A stretch of DNA of 42,741 bases from UBA940 sp964464465 (GTDB lineage Bacteria > Bacteroidota > Bacteroidia > Bacteroidales > Rikenellaceae). The DNA lies in the NCBI GenBank assembly GCA_964464465.1, contig CAYXGF010000007.1:1-42741 (forward strand). The letters are read 5' to 3'. This document shows positions 16,896 to 26,800 of this stretch, piece by piece. A program made the position numbers and the translations under genes. The number at the start of each line of letters is the position of its first letter. Position 1 is the first letter of the stretch. Below the pieces are notes generated by a model. The model did not search any database. It saw nothing but the letters and a program-made list of their open reading frames with translations, and had not been told where the DNA came from.

Positions 16896-17635
16896 TTTTT
16901 TCGGGCTATGAAATATATTGGATTGTAGGTGAGACGTACGCCGTCTCCGTATGCGAACTGCCGGTTATACAGGGTCTCGAAGTCGGAAAGACGCAAGCGG
17001 GTCCAGACTTCGGTGCCGAGCCCTGTTACTCCGGTGTATTTCAGATGGTAGAGAACGTCCCGTGCCGAGGGGAATGTGTCGATTATCGTCTGCTGGCTCA
17101 TGTGCAGCACCTCGAACCTGTCTTCGAGCATCTCCGTAAGACGTTCCGGCGAGTGGTACCGCAGCGATTTTCCGGTAGTGAGCGCTATCTCCCGCATATT
17201 CTGTTCTCCGAATGTCGAGACGGCCAGAAGACCTCCCGTGCGGAGCGAGGCGGCGCATTTGCCGAAGAATCCGGGAAGGGATTCGAACCATTGGACCGTG
17301 GAGCACGAGGCTATCGTGTCGGTGTGTTCCGGATAGGCGATACGTTCGGCATCGCCGGCTATCTTCATGTCTATGCCCGAGACGGGCAGATATTCGAACA
17401 TATCCTCGCAAAGGTCGTTCACGGCGGTAAAACGCGGATGCAGATGTTCGATAAGCAGGCGGGTGAGAAATCCTGTCCCGCATCCGACCTCGAAGAGGCG
17501 GCCGTCGGGAGTCGGACTGAAACGCATCAGCAGCCCGGCCAGATTTGCAGCAATCCGCCGCTGTACGACAGCATGCGTGTCGTATGTGCCGGCGGCCCGT
17601 GAAAAGCGTTTTTTTATCAATTCCTTGTCGCTCAT
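16892..17635 (-). CDS. bioC: Malonyl-ACP O-methyltransferase
   Basis: 247 residues from ATG 17635 (MSDKELIKKRFSRAAGTYD), the point where the family usually begins; the frame stays open far upstream but only as an overlap with bioG. It is a class I SAM-dependent methyltransferase: LFEVGCGTGFLTRLL (47-61) is motif I, and the TIASCSTVQWFESLPGFF region is the BioC-typical block. It methylates malonyl-ACP to disguise it as a fatty-acid primer for pimelate synthesis. The start overlaps the bioG stop by 4 bp (ATGA), so translation is coupled. In several Bacteroides the BioC and BioG activities are fused; here they are separate. Confidence 0.93.
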   Translation of the reverse strand: MSDKELIKKRFSRAAGTYDTHAVVQRRIAANLAGLLMRFSPTPDGRLFEVGCGTGFLTRLLIEHLHPRFTAVNDLCEDMFEYLPVSGIDMKIAGDAERIAYPEHTDTIASCSTVQWFESLPGFFGKCAASLRTGGLLAVSTFGEQNMREIALTTGKSLRYHSPERLTEMLEDRFEVLHMSQQTIIDTFPSARDVLYHLKYTGVTGLGTEVWTRLRLSDFETLYNRQFAYGDGVRLTYNPIYFIARKK

Positions 17636-18276
17636 TGCAGTACCTCCGTGAAAATATCCTCGCTGTAATGTGCTGCGGACGGGAATTCCCTGACGGGCGT
17701 TCCGCATTGTTCCCATGCCCTTTTCTGGTTGACGGCAGGAAATATCGAATCCCTGCCGGCGACGTATGCCGTGCCCCAGAAATCGGGTGGGGCAGGATGC
17801 TGTGCCAGGCGTGCGATTGAGGAGAGTTCGGAGCGGAGGCTCTCTATGTCGCGTTCCGGCGCTTTGCTCATGAAATTTACCAGATTTCCGGCGTCTCCGC
17901 ACATCCTTCTGCGGAATTTCTGCAATGTGACTTCGCTCAGCGTTCTCAGCGTTCCGTGAAATATCTCGGGCGGTATTCCCCGCTCGACGTCTATCGGCCA
18001 CGGCGTTCCGTTTATGGCCGTGCCTGTTATCGGTATCGTTATCCGTGATGCGGCGCATGCGGCTGCCCATACGCCCATGGACCAGCCTACGATGTGTACC
18101 GATTCGTAGCTGTTGACTGCGGCTGCGTCGAAATCCGCGGAGCTGTAATCGTAGCAGACCGTGTAGTCGCTGTACTGCGGCGCATACTGCCTGAAAGGAG
18201 TGTGGTCCATGCCCCAACCGGCGAACAGCAGGGTCAGGCGGGTGTGTCCGGCGCTTATTATAGGTTGCAGTATCAT
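17632..18276 (-). CDS. bioG: Pimeloyl-ACP methyl ester esterase BioG (DUF452)
   Basis: A 214-residue alpha/beta hydrolase. TRLTLLFAGWGMDHTPF (about 12-28) and VCYDYSSADFD are the BioG/DUF452 signature, and the nucleophile elbow is GWSMG (Ser66). The conserved late His is in FPSAAHYSEDIF. It demethylates pimeloyl-ACP methyl ester and so ends the BioC-initiated pathway; it replaces BioH, which is not seen here. It overlaps bioF upstream and bioC downstream by 4 bp each, which ties it to the operon even without the family match. Confidence 0.9.
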   Translation of the reverse strand: MILQPIISAGHTRLTLLFAGWGMDHTPFRQYAPQYSDYTVCYDYSSADFDAAAVNSYESVHIVGWSMGVWAAACAASRITIPITGTAINGTPWPIDVERGIPPEIFHGTLRTLSEVTLQKFRRRMCGDAGNLVNFMSKAPERDIESLRSELSSIARLAQHPAPPDFWGTAYVAGRDSIFPAVNQKRAWEQCGTPVREFPSAAHYSEDIFTEVLQ

Positions 18277-19424
18277 CTTCTTATGGCGTTTATTATCTCG
18301 TCGGTCTCCTTGTCGGTGATGCCTGCCGTCAGTGAGAACCGCACGCGGGCCGTTCCGGGCGGAACCGTGGGCGGCCGGAGCGGTAATACGTAGAATCCCG
18401 CATCGCGCAGCTCCGCGGCCTTGCTTACGGCTTTCTGGCTCTCTCCCATTATCAGGGGGACTATATGACTCTCGGAGCAGCTTTCATAGCCCGCCTGCCG
18501 CATGGCCTCGCGCACTCTGCCGCTTATCCGTGCGAGGTGTTCGCGCCGGTTGTTCATGGAGCCTATGCGGCTGAGGATGAACTTTGTCCACATTATGTTT
18601 ATGGGCGGAAGCGCTGTGGAGAAGATAAGTGTCCGCATTCTGTTTATCAGATACTCCTTTACCACGGGGCTGCAAACGATATATCCGCCGACCGATGCCA
18701 GTGCCTTGCCGAAAGTGCCGACCAGAAAATCAATGTCGTCGATAACGCCGTACTGTTCTGCCATTCCGAGACCTGAGGGTCCGCACGCTCCTATGGCGTG
18801 CGCTTCGTCGACGTACAGCATGACGCCGGGAAAAGCGCGTTTCAGTTCTACCATGCGGTCCAGCGGTGCCGTGTCGCCGTCCATGCTGAAAACGCTCTCC
18901 GTGACAATGATTATCTCATCGAACCGGCTGTGGTTCTCTTCGATGATTCTTGTCAGATGCTCCATGTCGTTGTGCCGGAACCGTGTCGACGCACCGCGGC
19001 TCAGACGCATGCCGTCGATGATGCTCGCATGTACGAGTTTGTCGGCGACGATAAGCGTGCGCGACGTGCTCACGGCAGGCAGTATTCCGGTGTTCATGTG
19101 GTATCCGCTGCCGAAAATCAGCGCGCTGCGGCCGCGGAACAGCTCCGAGAGCAGCTTCTCGCAATCGCGGTACGATTCGAAGTTCCCCGTCAGAAGACGC
19201 GACGAGCTGGAACTCATTGTAATAAGTTCAACGGGTGTGGAGGCGAAAAAGTCCTCTTTGAGCTCTTCCCATGATGCCAGCCCCAGATAGTCGTTGGACG
19301 ACAGATTGAGCAGCATTTTGCCGTCGGTCTCGACCAACCGTCCGTGGTGACGCACCTCTGGCAGTATTCTTTTGTCGGAACAGCGCTCCAACCGTTGCAG
19401 TTCCTCCCTGAGTCTATTCTCCAT
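18273..19424 (-). CDS. bioF: 8-amino-7-oxononanoate synthase
   Basis: A 383-residue PLP enzyme of the alpha-oxoamine synthase family that condenses pimeloyl-ACP (or CoA) with L-alanine. Seen in the sequence: NLSSNDYLGLA (40-50), GSGYHMNTG, the PLP-pocket motif VDEAHAIG, and the Schiff-base lysine Lys240 in VGTFGKALAS. Length is normal. It overlaps bioA by 11 bp upstream and bioG by 4 bp downstream. Confidence 0.95.
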   Translation of the reverse strand: MENRLREELQRLERCSDKRILPEVRHHGRLVETDGKMLLNLSSNDYLGLASWEELKEDFFASTPVELITMSSSSSRLLTGNFESYRDCEKLLSELFRGRSALIFGSGYHMNTGILPAVSTSRTLIVADKLVHASIIDGMRLSRGASTRFRHNDMEHLTRIIEENHSRFDEIIIVTESVFSMDGDTAPLDRMVELKRAFPGVMLYVDEAHAIGACGPSGLGMAEQYGVIDDIDFLVGTFGKALASVGGYIVCSPVVKEYLINRMRTLIFSTALPPINIMWTKFILSRIGSMNNRREHLARISGRVREAMRQAGYESCSESHIVPLIMGESQKAVSKAAELRDAGFYVLPLRPPTVPPGTARVRFSLTAGITDKETDEIINAIRR

Positions 19425-20700
19425 ACGGCAATTCTCCCGCTATTTTTACCAGCGCTCCTGTCAGACGGCTCAGGTCGGCCGGTGATATGACAAACGGCGG
19501 CATTATGTACATCAGTTTGCCGAACGGCCGTACCCATACGCCCTCCTCTACGAACCGGCGTGTCACGTACCGCATATCCACGGCCTGCCGCATCTCGATG
19601 ACGCCTATTGCACCGAGCACCCTCACGTCCGCTACTTGCGGAAGTTCGGCGGCCGGAGCCATCTGGCGTCTGAGCTGACTCTCTATGCGCCGCACCTTTT
19701 CCTGCCATCCGCTGCCGAGAAGCAGTTCGGTCGATGCCTTAGCCACGGCGCAGGCCAGCGGATTGGCCATGAACGTGGGGCCGTGCATGAATACTCCTGC
19801 TTCGCCGCTGCATATTGTGTCGGCCACGCTGTCGGTGCACAACACGGCCGACAGGGTCATGTAACCGCCCGTCAGCGCCTTGCCGATGCACATTATGTCC
19901 GGCTCCACGCCAGCGTGCTCCCAGGCGAAGAGTTTTCCCGTGCGGCCGAAGCCTGTGGCTATCTCGTCGAATATCAGAAGGACGTCGTGACGGCGGCACA
20001 GCTCGGCCGCACGTTTGAGATATTGCGGATTGTAAAATCTCATGCCGCCGGCTCCCTGAACCACCGGTTCGAGAATGAGTGCGGCTATCTCGGAGGCTTT
20101 CTGTTCGAGCAGCAGTCTGAGCGGTTCGATGTCCTCCTCGTTCCACGGGCCGTCGAATTTCGAACACGGCGAGGGGACGAAATGACGTATCGGGAGCGAA
20201 GACCCGAACAGCGAGTGCATGCCTGTCACCGGGTCGCATACCGACATGGCATTCCATGTGTCGCCGTGGTAGCCGCTGCGCACGGTCACGAAGTTGGTCT
20301 TGTCGCGCCGGCCTCGTGCCGCCTGATACTGCACCGCCATCTTCATGGCCACCTCGACGGCCACCGAGCCGGAGTCGGCGTAGAATATCTTGCTCATCGA
20401 CGGAGGTGCGATGCTGAGAAGCAGCTTTCCCAGTTCGATAGCCGGGTCATGTGTCAGACCGCCGAACATCACGTGCGACATACTTGCTGCCTGGGCTCGC
20501 AGTGCGCGGTTGAGTACGGGATTGTTGTATCCGTGCACCATGCACCACCAGGAGGACATGCCCTCTATCAGCTGGCGGCCGTCTTCGAGCGTTATTCTGA
20601 CGCCTTTGGCTCCGACGACCTTGTATGTCGGAAGCGGATTGACCGTTGAGGTGTACGGATGCCACAGGTGTTCTCTGTCGAAAGAATTATCTGAGTTCAT
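19414..20700 (-). CDS. bioA: Adenosylmethionine-8-amino-7-oxononanoate aminotransferase
   Basis: A 428-residue class III PLP aminotransferase that makes 7,8-diaminononanoate with SAM as amino donor. It begins with HLWHPYTS (11-18), diagnostic for BioA, and has DGMSSWWC-like GMSSWWCMVHGY, RSGYHGDTW and the PLP lysine Lys274 in CIGKALTGGY. The ATG overlaps the end of bioB by 14 bp, and its own stop overlaps the bioF start by 11 bp. Confidence 0.95.
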   Translation of the reverse strand: MNSDNSFDREHLWHPYTSTVNPLPTYKVVGAKGVRITLEDGRQLIEGMSSWWCMVHGYNNPVLNRALRAQAASMSHVMFGGLTHDPAIELGKLLLSIAPPSMSKIFYADSGSVAVEVAMKMAVQYQAARGRRDKTNFVTVRSGYHGDTWNAMSVCDPVTGMHSLFGSSLPIRHFVPSPCSKFDGPWNEEDIEPLRLLLEQKASEIAALILEPVVQGAGGMRFYNPQYLKRAAELCRRHDVLLIFDEIATGFGRTGKLFAWEHAGVEPDIMCIGKALTGGYMTLSAVLCTDSVADTICSGEAGVFMHGPTFMANPLACAVAKASTELLLGSGWQEKVRRIESQLRRQMAPAAELPQVADVRVLGAIGVIEMRQAVDMRYVTRRFVEEGVWVRPFGKLMYIMPPFVISPADLSRLTGALVKIAGELPYGE

Positions 20701-21646
20701 ATCCGGACTGTTTTATAAGCTCCATGTCCTGTTCGATGCTGCTGCCCGTGGTTGTCAGCATGTCGCCCATTATGGCCGAGTTTATTCCTATGTACAGCGC
20801 CTTTTCGATGCACTGCCGGCTTACCTGCGCCCGTCCGCCCGCAAAGCGCAGATATGCGTCGGGATTGATGAACCGGAAAAGAGCCACTGTTGTGAGAATC
20901 TGCTCTTCGGAGAGAGGCGCCGTGTGTTCGAGCGGCGTGCCTTTTATCGGTTGCAGGAGGTTGATGGGGATGGATTTGACTCCTAAGTCGCGCAGCGTGA
21001 ATGCGAGTTCCGTACGCTGCTCCTCGCTCTCGCCCATTCCGATGATGCCGCCGCAGCAGATGTCCATTCCGGCCTGGCGTGCCGAGAGCAGCGTCTCTAT
21101 CTTCTGCTGCTGGGTATGCGTGGTGCACAGAGTGTCGAAAAACGACGGTGCCGTTTCGAGATTGCAGTGATAGCGTGTGATGCCGGCCTCGTGCAGGCGC
21201 CTCAGCTCGTCGGTCGAAAGCAGTCCGAGCGATGCGCAAAGGTCTATCTTGCAGTTCTTCGCTATATGCCGTGCCGCCTCGCACAGGGAATCTATCTGCC
21301 TGGGAGTCGGTTTCCGGCCGCTTGTGACGAGTGAAAAACGTCCGATGCCTTTGGCGGCATGGTAGTGTGCATGACGCAGACATTCGTCCTTGTCCACAAG
21401 GTCGTATACCTCTGCCGAGGTGTTGTAGTGTGCCGACTGAGCACACCATTTGCAGTTCTCCGGACAGCGGCCTGATTTGGCGTTTATTATGGAACAGGTG
21501 TCGAAACATCTGTCGGCCATCTCGACCGTTATCGTATGTGCGGCATTGTAAAGCTGCTCCTTGTCGGGCCATTTGGCTATCAGCGCTGCCTGCTGAGGGG
21601 TGATTGTTTCGCCTCTCAGCACTTTTTGTTTCAATTCTTCAAGCAT
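20687..21646 (-). CDS. bioB: Biotin synthase
   Basis: 319 residues from ATG 21646 (MLEELKQKVLRGE); a longer frame reaches 21787 but runs through the leader hairpin and lacks homologous character. It is a radical SAM enzyme that inserts sulfur into dethiobiotin. The [4Fe-4S] cysteines are C61, C65 and C68 in SGRCPENCKWCAQSAHY; the [2Fe-2S] ligand region is seen in LGLLSTDELRRL and YHCNLETAPSFF. It is the first gene of bioB-A-F-G-C-D. A hairpin lies 17 bp before the start codon and a weak -7 box beyond it. Confidence 0.96.
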   Translation of the reverse strand: MLEELKQKVLRGETITPQQAALIAKWPDKEQLYNAAHTITVEMADRCFDTCSIINAKSGRCPENCKWCAQSAHYNTSAEVYDLVDKDECLRHAHYHAAKGIGRFSLVTSGRKPTPRQIDSLCEAARHIAKNCKIDLCASLGLLSTDELRRLHEAGITRYHCNLETAPSFFDTLCTTHTQQQKIETLLSARQAGMDICCGGIIGMGESEEQRTELAFTLRDLGVKSIPINLLQPIKGTPLEHTAPLSEEQILTTVALFRFINPDAYLRFAGGRAQVSRQCIEKALYIGINSAIMGDMLTTTGSSIEQDMELIKQSGYELR

Positions 21647-21663
21647 GTCGTATAAAATAAGCA

Positions 21664-21696
21664 GGCCGGAGAAAACACATTGTGTCTTCCCCGACC
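21664..21696 (-). promoter_or_regulatory. Hairpin in the bioB 5' leader
   Basis: On the minus strand GGTCGGGGAAGACACA (21696-21681) and TGTGTTTTCTCCGGCC (21679-21664) can pair over all 16 positions in RNA, three as G-U, around a single central base (the innermost pairs would open to give a loop). It ends 17 bp before the bioB ATG. What follows (TGCTTATTTTATACGAC) is T-rich but has no T-run, so it may be a leader structure affecting translation, a weak terminator of upstream transcription, or a repressor site. No biotin repressor gene is in the window. Confidence 0.5.
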
Positions 21697-22029
21697 GGTA
21701 TGTTTGTAAATATAGTCGTCTGTATGCTCCGGGACGGCGTTGCCTTCCCGGGTGTTTGCGCCGAGTATAGTGCGGAATCCCGTACATAGCTCCATATCAA
21801 GAGGTTCGTGCACCTCCGGTTCACGGTCCTTGTACGCGCATATGGCAGAGCGGCCCTTGCGCTGTATGGAAGATTCCGTGCCGCCGCTTTTGGCCAAGGA
21901 GGCGTTCTCTATTTCCGTCGAGACACGTCCTATGCTCACCTCTTTGTGCAGACTTGCGAATATGGCATATGAAGTTCTGCTCCATCGGCGGAACCGGGTT
22001 GTGCGGTATGTGGAAGTCCTGCTCAACTC
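21697..22029 (-). other. Stretch between the surface LRR gene and bioB, no gene supported
   Basis: About 333 bp. A weak -7 box TATATTTA (minus strand, 21714-21707) could start a short bioB leader near 21700. Two overlapping minus-strand frames cross the stretch (22026-21631 and 22123-21821), and neither resembles a known family. No terminator for the upstream LRR gene is obvious other than the bioB leader hairpin. Confidence 0.35.
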
Positions 22030-23808
22030 TTATTTGTATCTTACCGTTGTTACCGACGCGTCGTAAGTGAACGACGGAATCTCCTGTCCTGTCGCCAGAT
22101 AAACGGTTTTCAGCGACGGACATGAGTTGCAGTTAAGTGTCGAGAGCACAGGATTGCCGCTTACGTCGAGCGAGGTGAAGTCGTTGGTGTGGCAGTACAG
22201 GAATCCCAGATTCGGGTTCTTGCTCGTGTCCAGACTTTTGAGTTTGTTGCGCTGACAGTATATCGTTTGCAGGCTCTCGCAGTCTCTTATGTCGAGCGAA
22301 CTGAGGGCGCACTGACGGCACCACAGGCCGTTCAGAGCCGTACAGCCTTTCAGGTTGATGTCGGACAGCGCCGAGTTGTCGTAACAGGATATGGTGTGCA
22401 GCGCCGAGCAGGAACTTACGTCCAGGGATGTCAATTTGTCGGCGATGCAGTTGAGCACCATAAGCGACGAGCATCCTGAAAGTACTATTTTCTCTGTTGC
22501 GCTGTTGTTCAGCGTGATTTCCTGTACCGATGTGTTGCCGCCAAGGTCAAGCGTTTTGAGTGCGCAGCCGTCCGCCGAGAAGGTTTTGAGCGAGCGGCAG
22601 CCCTGCAAATCCAGCGACTGAATCGCCGTGCCGCCTATGTCTATCGATTCGAGAGCCGTGCAGCCTTTGATGTCAAGCGACGAGAGCGCTGTGCCCGTGC
22701 ATATGAGGGTTCGCAGCCGGGTGTTGGAGTTCAGGGACAGTTTTGTAATCGGATTGCCGCTGCATATCAGCGATGCGAGGTTCTCCATCAGTTCTATGCC
22801 TGCCAGCGATGCGATGCCCATCGAGGAGCAGTCGATGCTTGTGACGGCCTTCAACTCGTTTTCAACGAGGAAGCCGTCTTTGTTCTGGTCGAATTTCGAC
22901 AGCATATAGGTTAGGAATGCCTTGTCGGAGAACCGTTCGTTGAGCGACGGAAGACGCTCCCACTTGTCGCTCACTGTAATGGCAGGAAGTTCCTTTATCG
23001 TGCCCGGAGCGACGGTGAACTGCTGCGATGACGAGAATACCGCCGAGCCGCCTGTCGTCGTGACCGTGACGGTCATGTTTTTTATCTGCGCTGGTCTTAC
23101 GACGAGGTATGCTGTCTGCTCCGAACTCAGAGACGCACTGTTCTGTGACCCGAATACGAGTCTTACCGAGTCTGCGTCGGATGTGAACATGGCCTGCGGC
23201 TTCTGCGCTGCGATGTCGCACTTGAAGTCTCCGGCAAGGGCCGTTCCGGGGGTGTTGATTTGTATGAACGAGATTGCCTCGTCGGCGAGTTCACCCTTTG
23301 CTCCGTCCCTGATTGTGAGTTTCAGCACGCCGAACAGATGCCCCGAAGCCTTGAATGCGAAGTCGAGCTGCGGCAGTTTGTCGGGATTCTCCGAGTACGA
23401 GTCCGTTATCGGGTCCGCGACCATGAAGTCTGCCCGGCTGTCCCAAGGACCGTATTGCGTTGTCGGCAGAGAGGTGCTTATAGTGGTTCCCTCGTTTGTC
23501 GAGACATACGGGAAGTATGCCCTGTATGTGGCCGTGGTCTGATTGCCGAGTGTTCTGAGGAATACGCCGTAGAATTTGTCGCAAGAGGAGTTGATGGTGA
23601 AATTTCGGTTCTGCTGCATGTCGCCGGCGTATATTCCGAGTGCGTCGGATGTGGACCAGCCGAGCACGTCGTCTTTCAGGGTGGTTCTGGTGTCTGCGTG
23701 ACTTGCGCTGACCTCTACGTTGAATGAGCCGCCTTCCGGATATTTCGTATCGTCCTTGCTGCAAGCCGCCGCAAGAAGAACTGTTGCGAATATGATGAAT
23801 CGTTTCAT
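22030..23808 (-). CDS. LRR lipoprotein with fimbrillin-like N-terminal domain
   Basis: 592 residues from ATG 23808 (MKRFIIFATVLLAAACSKDD, lipidated Cys16); the frame extends 19 codons upstream. Residues about 27-280 look like the Bacteroidetes fimbrillin-like domain: ADTRTTL near the start, WSTSDALGIYAGD, then TYRAYFPYVS and PQLDFAFKASGHLFGVLKL. An EF-hand-like loop DQNKDGFLVENEL introduces about 14 short LRRs of roughly 21-23 residues (consensus L-x-x-L-D-(I/L/V)-x-x-C-x-x-L-x-x-I), ending in TYDASVTTVRYK. It is probably exposed on the cell surface and binds protein or glycan. Its start is 19 bp after the CotH-protein stop, so the two are almost certainly cotranscribed. Confidence 0.85.
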   Translation of the reverse strand: MKRFIIFATVLLAAACSKDDTKYPEGGSFNVEVSASHADTRTTLKDDVLGWSTSDALGIYAGDMQQNRNFTINSSCDKFYGVFLRTLGNQTTATYRAYFPYVSTNEGTTISTSLPTTQYGPWDSRADFMVADPITDSYSENPDKLPQLDFAFKASGHLFGVLKLTIRDGAKGELADEAISFIQINTPGTALAGDFKCDIAAQKPQAMFTSDADSVRLVFGSQNSASLSSEQTAYLVVRPAQIKNMTVTVTTTGGSAVFSSSQQFTVAPGTIKELPAITVSDKWERLPSLNERFSDKAFLTYMLSKFDQNKDGFLVENELKAVTSIDCSSMGIASLAGIELMENLASLICSGNPITKLSLNSNTRLRTLICTGTALSSLDIKGCTALESIDIGGTAIQSLDLQGCRSLKTFSADGCALKTLDLGGNTSVQEITLNNSATEKIVLSGCSSLMVLNCIADKLTSLDVSSCSALHTISCYDNSALSDINLKGCTALNGLWCRQCALSSLDIRDCESLQTIYCQRNKLKSLDTSKNPNLGFLYCHTNDFTSLDVSGNPVLSTLNCNSCPSLKTVYLATGQEIPSFTYDASVTTVRYK

Positions 23809-23827
23809 GATAGCCTTGTGTGGGTGT

Positions 23828-26800
23828 TTATTTCCAGAATCCTTGATTATCCTTGTCTTTGTCATCCTTTCCGAGCTGGTCCAGACCGCCGGATGCAGTG
23901 TTGGAAGTCCAGCTGTTGATTTGTCGGTCCATCCAGTCGAGACGGGTTCTCAGCGTATTCTTCATACGCATTATGGCATCGTCGGACGGGATGTGTTCGT
24001 CTCCGTTCTCGCCTCTTTCCGCCAAATCGTAAAGGGCCCAGTTCTCTTCCGCCGACAGACGCAGATACTCCTGCTGCGAGTCGATATACGATTCGAGCAC
24101 CTCGCGGAAACCCTCTTTGTGAGAGTTCCAGCGGCTCTTTACTATTGCTTTGAACTGCGGGTCGTTGAACAGATAGCGGTACCATCCGGCATCTTTGTTG
24201 ACCCATGACGAAGCCGTGGACGGAATGTAGGACAAAAAGTCGAAGTCCCACAGCGGTCCCGCATAGAACCGGCTGTCGGATTTGTCCTTGTACATGTAGA
24301 AACTGTACGGTCCGCGGGCCGGTTCGGGAGTGGCCGACAGTTCGTACACCATCCAGAAGTCGGCGAACGAGTTGATGTCTATGTACTTGTCGTAGGCCTG
24401 TGAGAAGTTTCCGCCGTTGTTGCATACGGCCTCCTCCGCCTCACGGAAATGGTTTTCGATATAATCGAACTGTGCCTGGTTGCCGTCGTCGATGCTCGGA
24501 ATCTTGACGTTGATTTGGCTGAATCTGCCTCCGGTAAGCGAGCCGGTTACATACTGCGAGTAGAAGGACTTCACGTCGCTGTCGCTGTACTGGTCCCACT
24601 CCATTACGTAACCTCCGGTGATTGCCTCCGGGTCCGTGTCGGAGGGCGACATCTCGTTTATTGCCACGCGGTTCTTGTCTATTCTTATCTGCTCGCTCAG
24701 GAGATACGTTCCGCGGTGCGTTCCGTTGAGCACAAGTTCCACCTGCACGCAGCGCGGAACCCACGGCAGGTCCGTCTTTCTGCCCAGCTCCATCGACACC
24801 TGGTTGCGGAGCAGGGTTTTGTCGCGGTAGTTTCCTATCAGAGACCATCTTTTGTGCTTCGGCATGCCGAGAATCTTGCTTCTCTCGGGCAGCTTCACGT
24901 TGTATGACTGTTTCTTGGTGAACGTTCCCCAGCTCGAATTTCCGCGTCCTTTGATGTATATCTCGCCGAGCGGATAGCCGTCGAAGTTCTGCCCTCCGTC
25001 AAGATACATCGTTGCGGCCTCCCAGTTGACCTTGCCGGCTACCGGATTGCCTGTCGCCGTGTTGATGTAGAGAATCGGCAGGCCGGTGAAGTGTACCAGC
25101 GATATCTCGTAGCGGGAGCTGTCGCCGTTCTCCGCGACGACCGTGTAGACGATTTTTTTCGTGAAGTCGGCCATTGAGACTCCGCTCTTCTGTTCGACGC
25201 CGTTTATGAGGACGCGGCTCATGGTGCTCGATGCGAAGGTGGGAACCAGATTGCGTATATCGGTCAAATATGGGATGCGGCCGCTGAAAGTATCCTCTCC
25301 GTCAGCCGTAAGGGTTATGTCGCCTCTCAGATAGGGGTTGTCTTTCTTTAAGAACTTGAATCCCAGCAGTTCGTGGCCGGTGTGGAAGGGACGGCCCATC
25401 TGTGTTATGGTGAGCGTGTCGCTGCATGTGCCGTCCGTTGTCTTGAAGTATATCATGCCGCTGCGCACGTTGCCTTCGTTGTTGTCAAGTTCTATTCTCA
25501 CGTCGACACTTTCGCCTGCCGCGAATCTTTCGCCCGATACGCGGAGCCACTCCTGCGACGAGCTGACGGTAAAGTCTGCATCGGAATATACGGTCGCCGT
25601 GTATGCATCCACCGTGTTGTCCACGCTTATGCTGTCGGTCGCAAGACGCAGTGTGGAGGCGTTTTCCGAGACTGCCAGGATGCCTATGTTGTCTATCGCC
25701 GCCGCACCGCCCTGCGGAGAGAGCTTTATCAGGAATCCGCCGGAGGTGTTTACTGCGGGCATAATCTGGCTGTCGGTCCATTGTTCGGATGCCGGAACAG
25801 TCTCGGCATCGTACCATGACGTCCCGTCGCTGCTGGCCGAAACCTTGACTGCCGCACCCTTGTGCCTGAAACTTATGGCGATGCCTCCTGCCGGTCTGGT
25901 TTTCGAACAGTCTATGGAGAGCATGTCGCCGGCCGCAACCGATGCGAACGCACCTTCGCCCGTGCGGTCCGTGACTATCTTGGCGGCACCGGACGAGTAT
26001 TTCACGGAGGCGGCAGCCGAGCCTGCGCGGGAGAATCCGTCGTAGTCCTCCATATAGATTTCGGAATCGAGCGCCGCGATGCCGAAGTCTTCGAACAGCA
26101 GGTAGTGTTTCATTCTGCCCAGAGACAGCGTGTCCGAGTAGATGCCTCCTGCCTCGGAGGAGAATCCTGGGGCGAAAGCCTCCGCCACGCCGCTTTGCGT
26201 GAAGGCGCGTATTATGTAGCCTTCGTCGTCCTGAGCGGACGGTGCCATGACAGTCCATATGCGGTTTCCGCTTCCGGGTGCAGTGATTTTTATTGCGGGC
26301 CATGCCGTGAAGAAGTCCGACGGGCGGACCGGAGTGTTGTCGTCGAAACGCTCCGCGTCGGTGATGTCGGCGGAGAATTCACCGGCCAGAGTACGGCCTC
26401 CGGCGGAGCTGACGGTGATGTATCTCAGCGTCTCGTTCTCAGGCAGGTTTCCGAGGGTTATGCCCCAGATGGCGAATGCTCTTCTGAACGAGAATTCTAT
26501 TTGTTTGCCCGAGGCGTCCGTTCCGATCAGCGCTTCCTGCGGTACCGTTATGGGTCGGGCCGTCATGAAGTTTGCGGCCGGGTCCGGATTTTCCGCGCCG
26601 GATGTCTGTCTGCTGCTCAGCACGGAGAGTATCTCGTGCGGGTCTGCTGCCGTATTTGCGGCGGGGCTGTAAGCGTAGTACGCGAATATGTCCGTCGTAT
26701 CCTTCACCAGACCGGAGAATTTGCCCCGGGTGGTGGTCTGACCCTCTCTGAGGTTGTCTATCTGGAACGGGACATTCGTCTCCACGTTCCGGAACATCGT

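Noticed and set aside
16892..18217. A 441-codon frame suggesting a BioG-BioC-like fusion
   Set aside because: The upstream part is a shadow of bioG in a different frame with no hydrolase motifs; BioG is encoded separately with its own start and stop.
19636..20649. A 337-codon plus-strand frame opposite bioA
   Set aside because: Antisense shadow of bioA, with no motif and no promoter.
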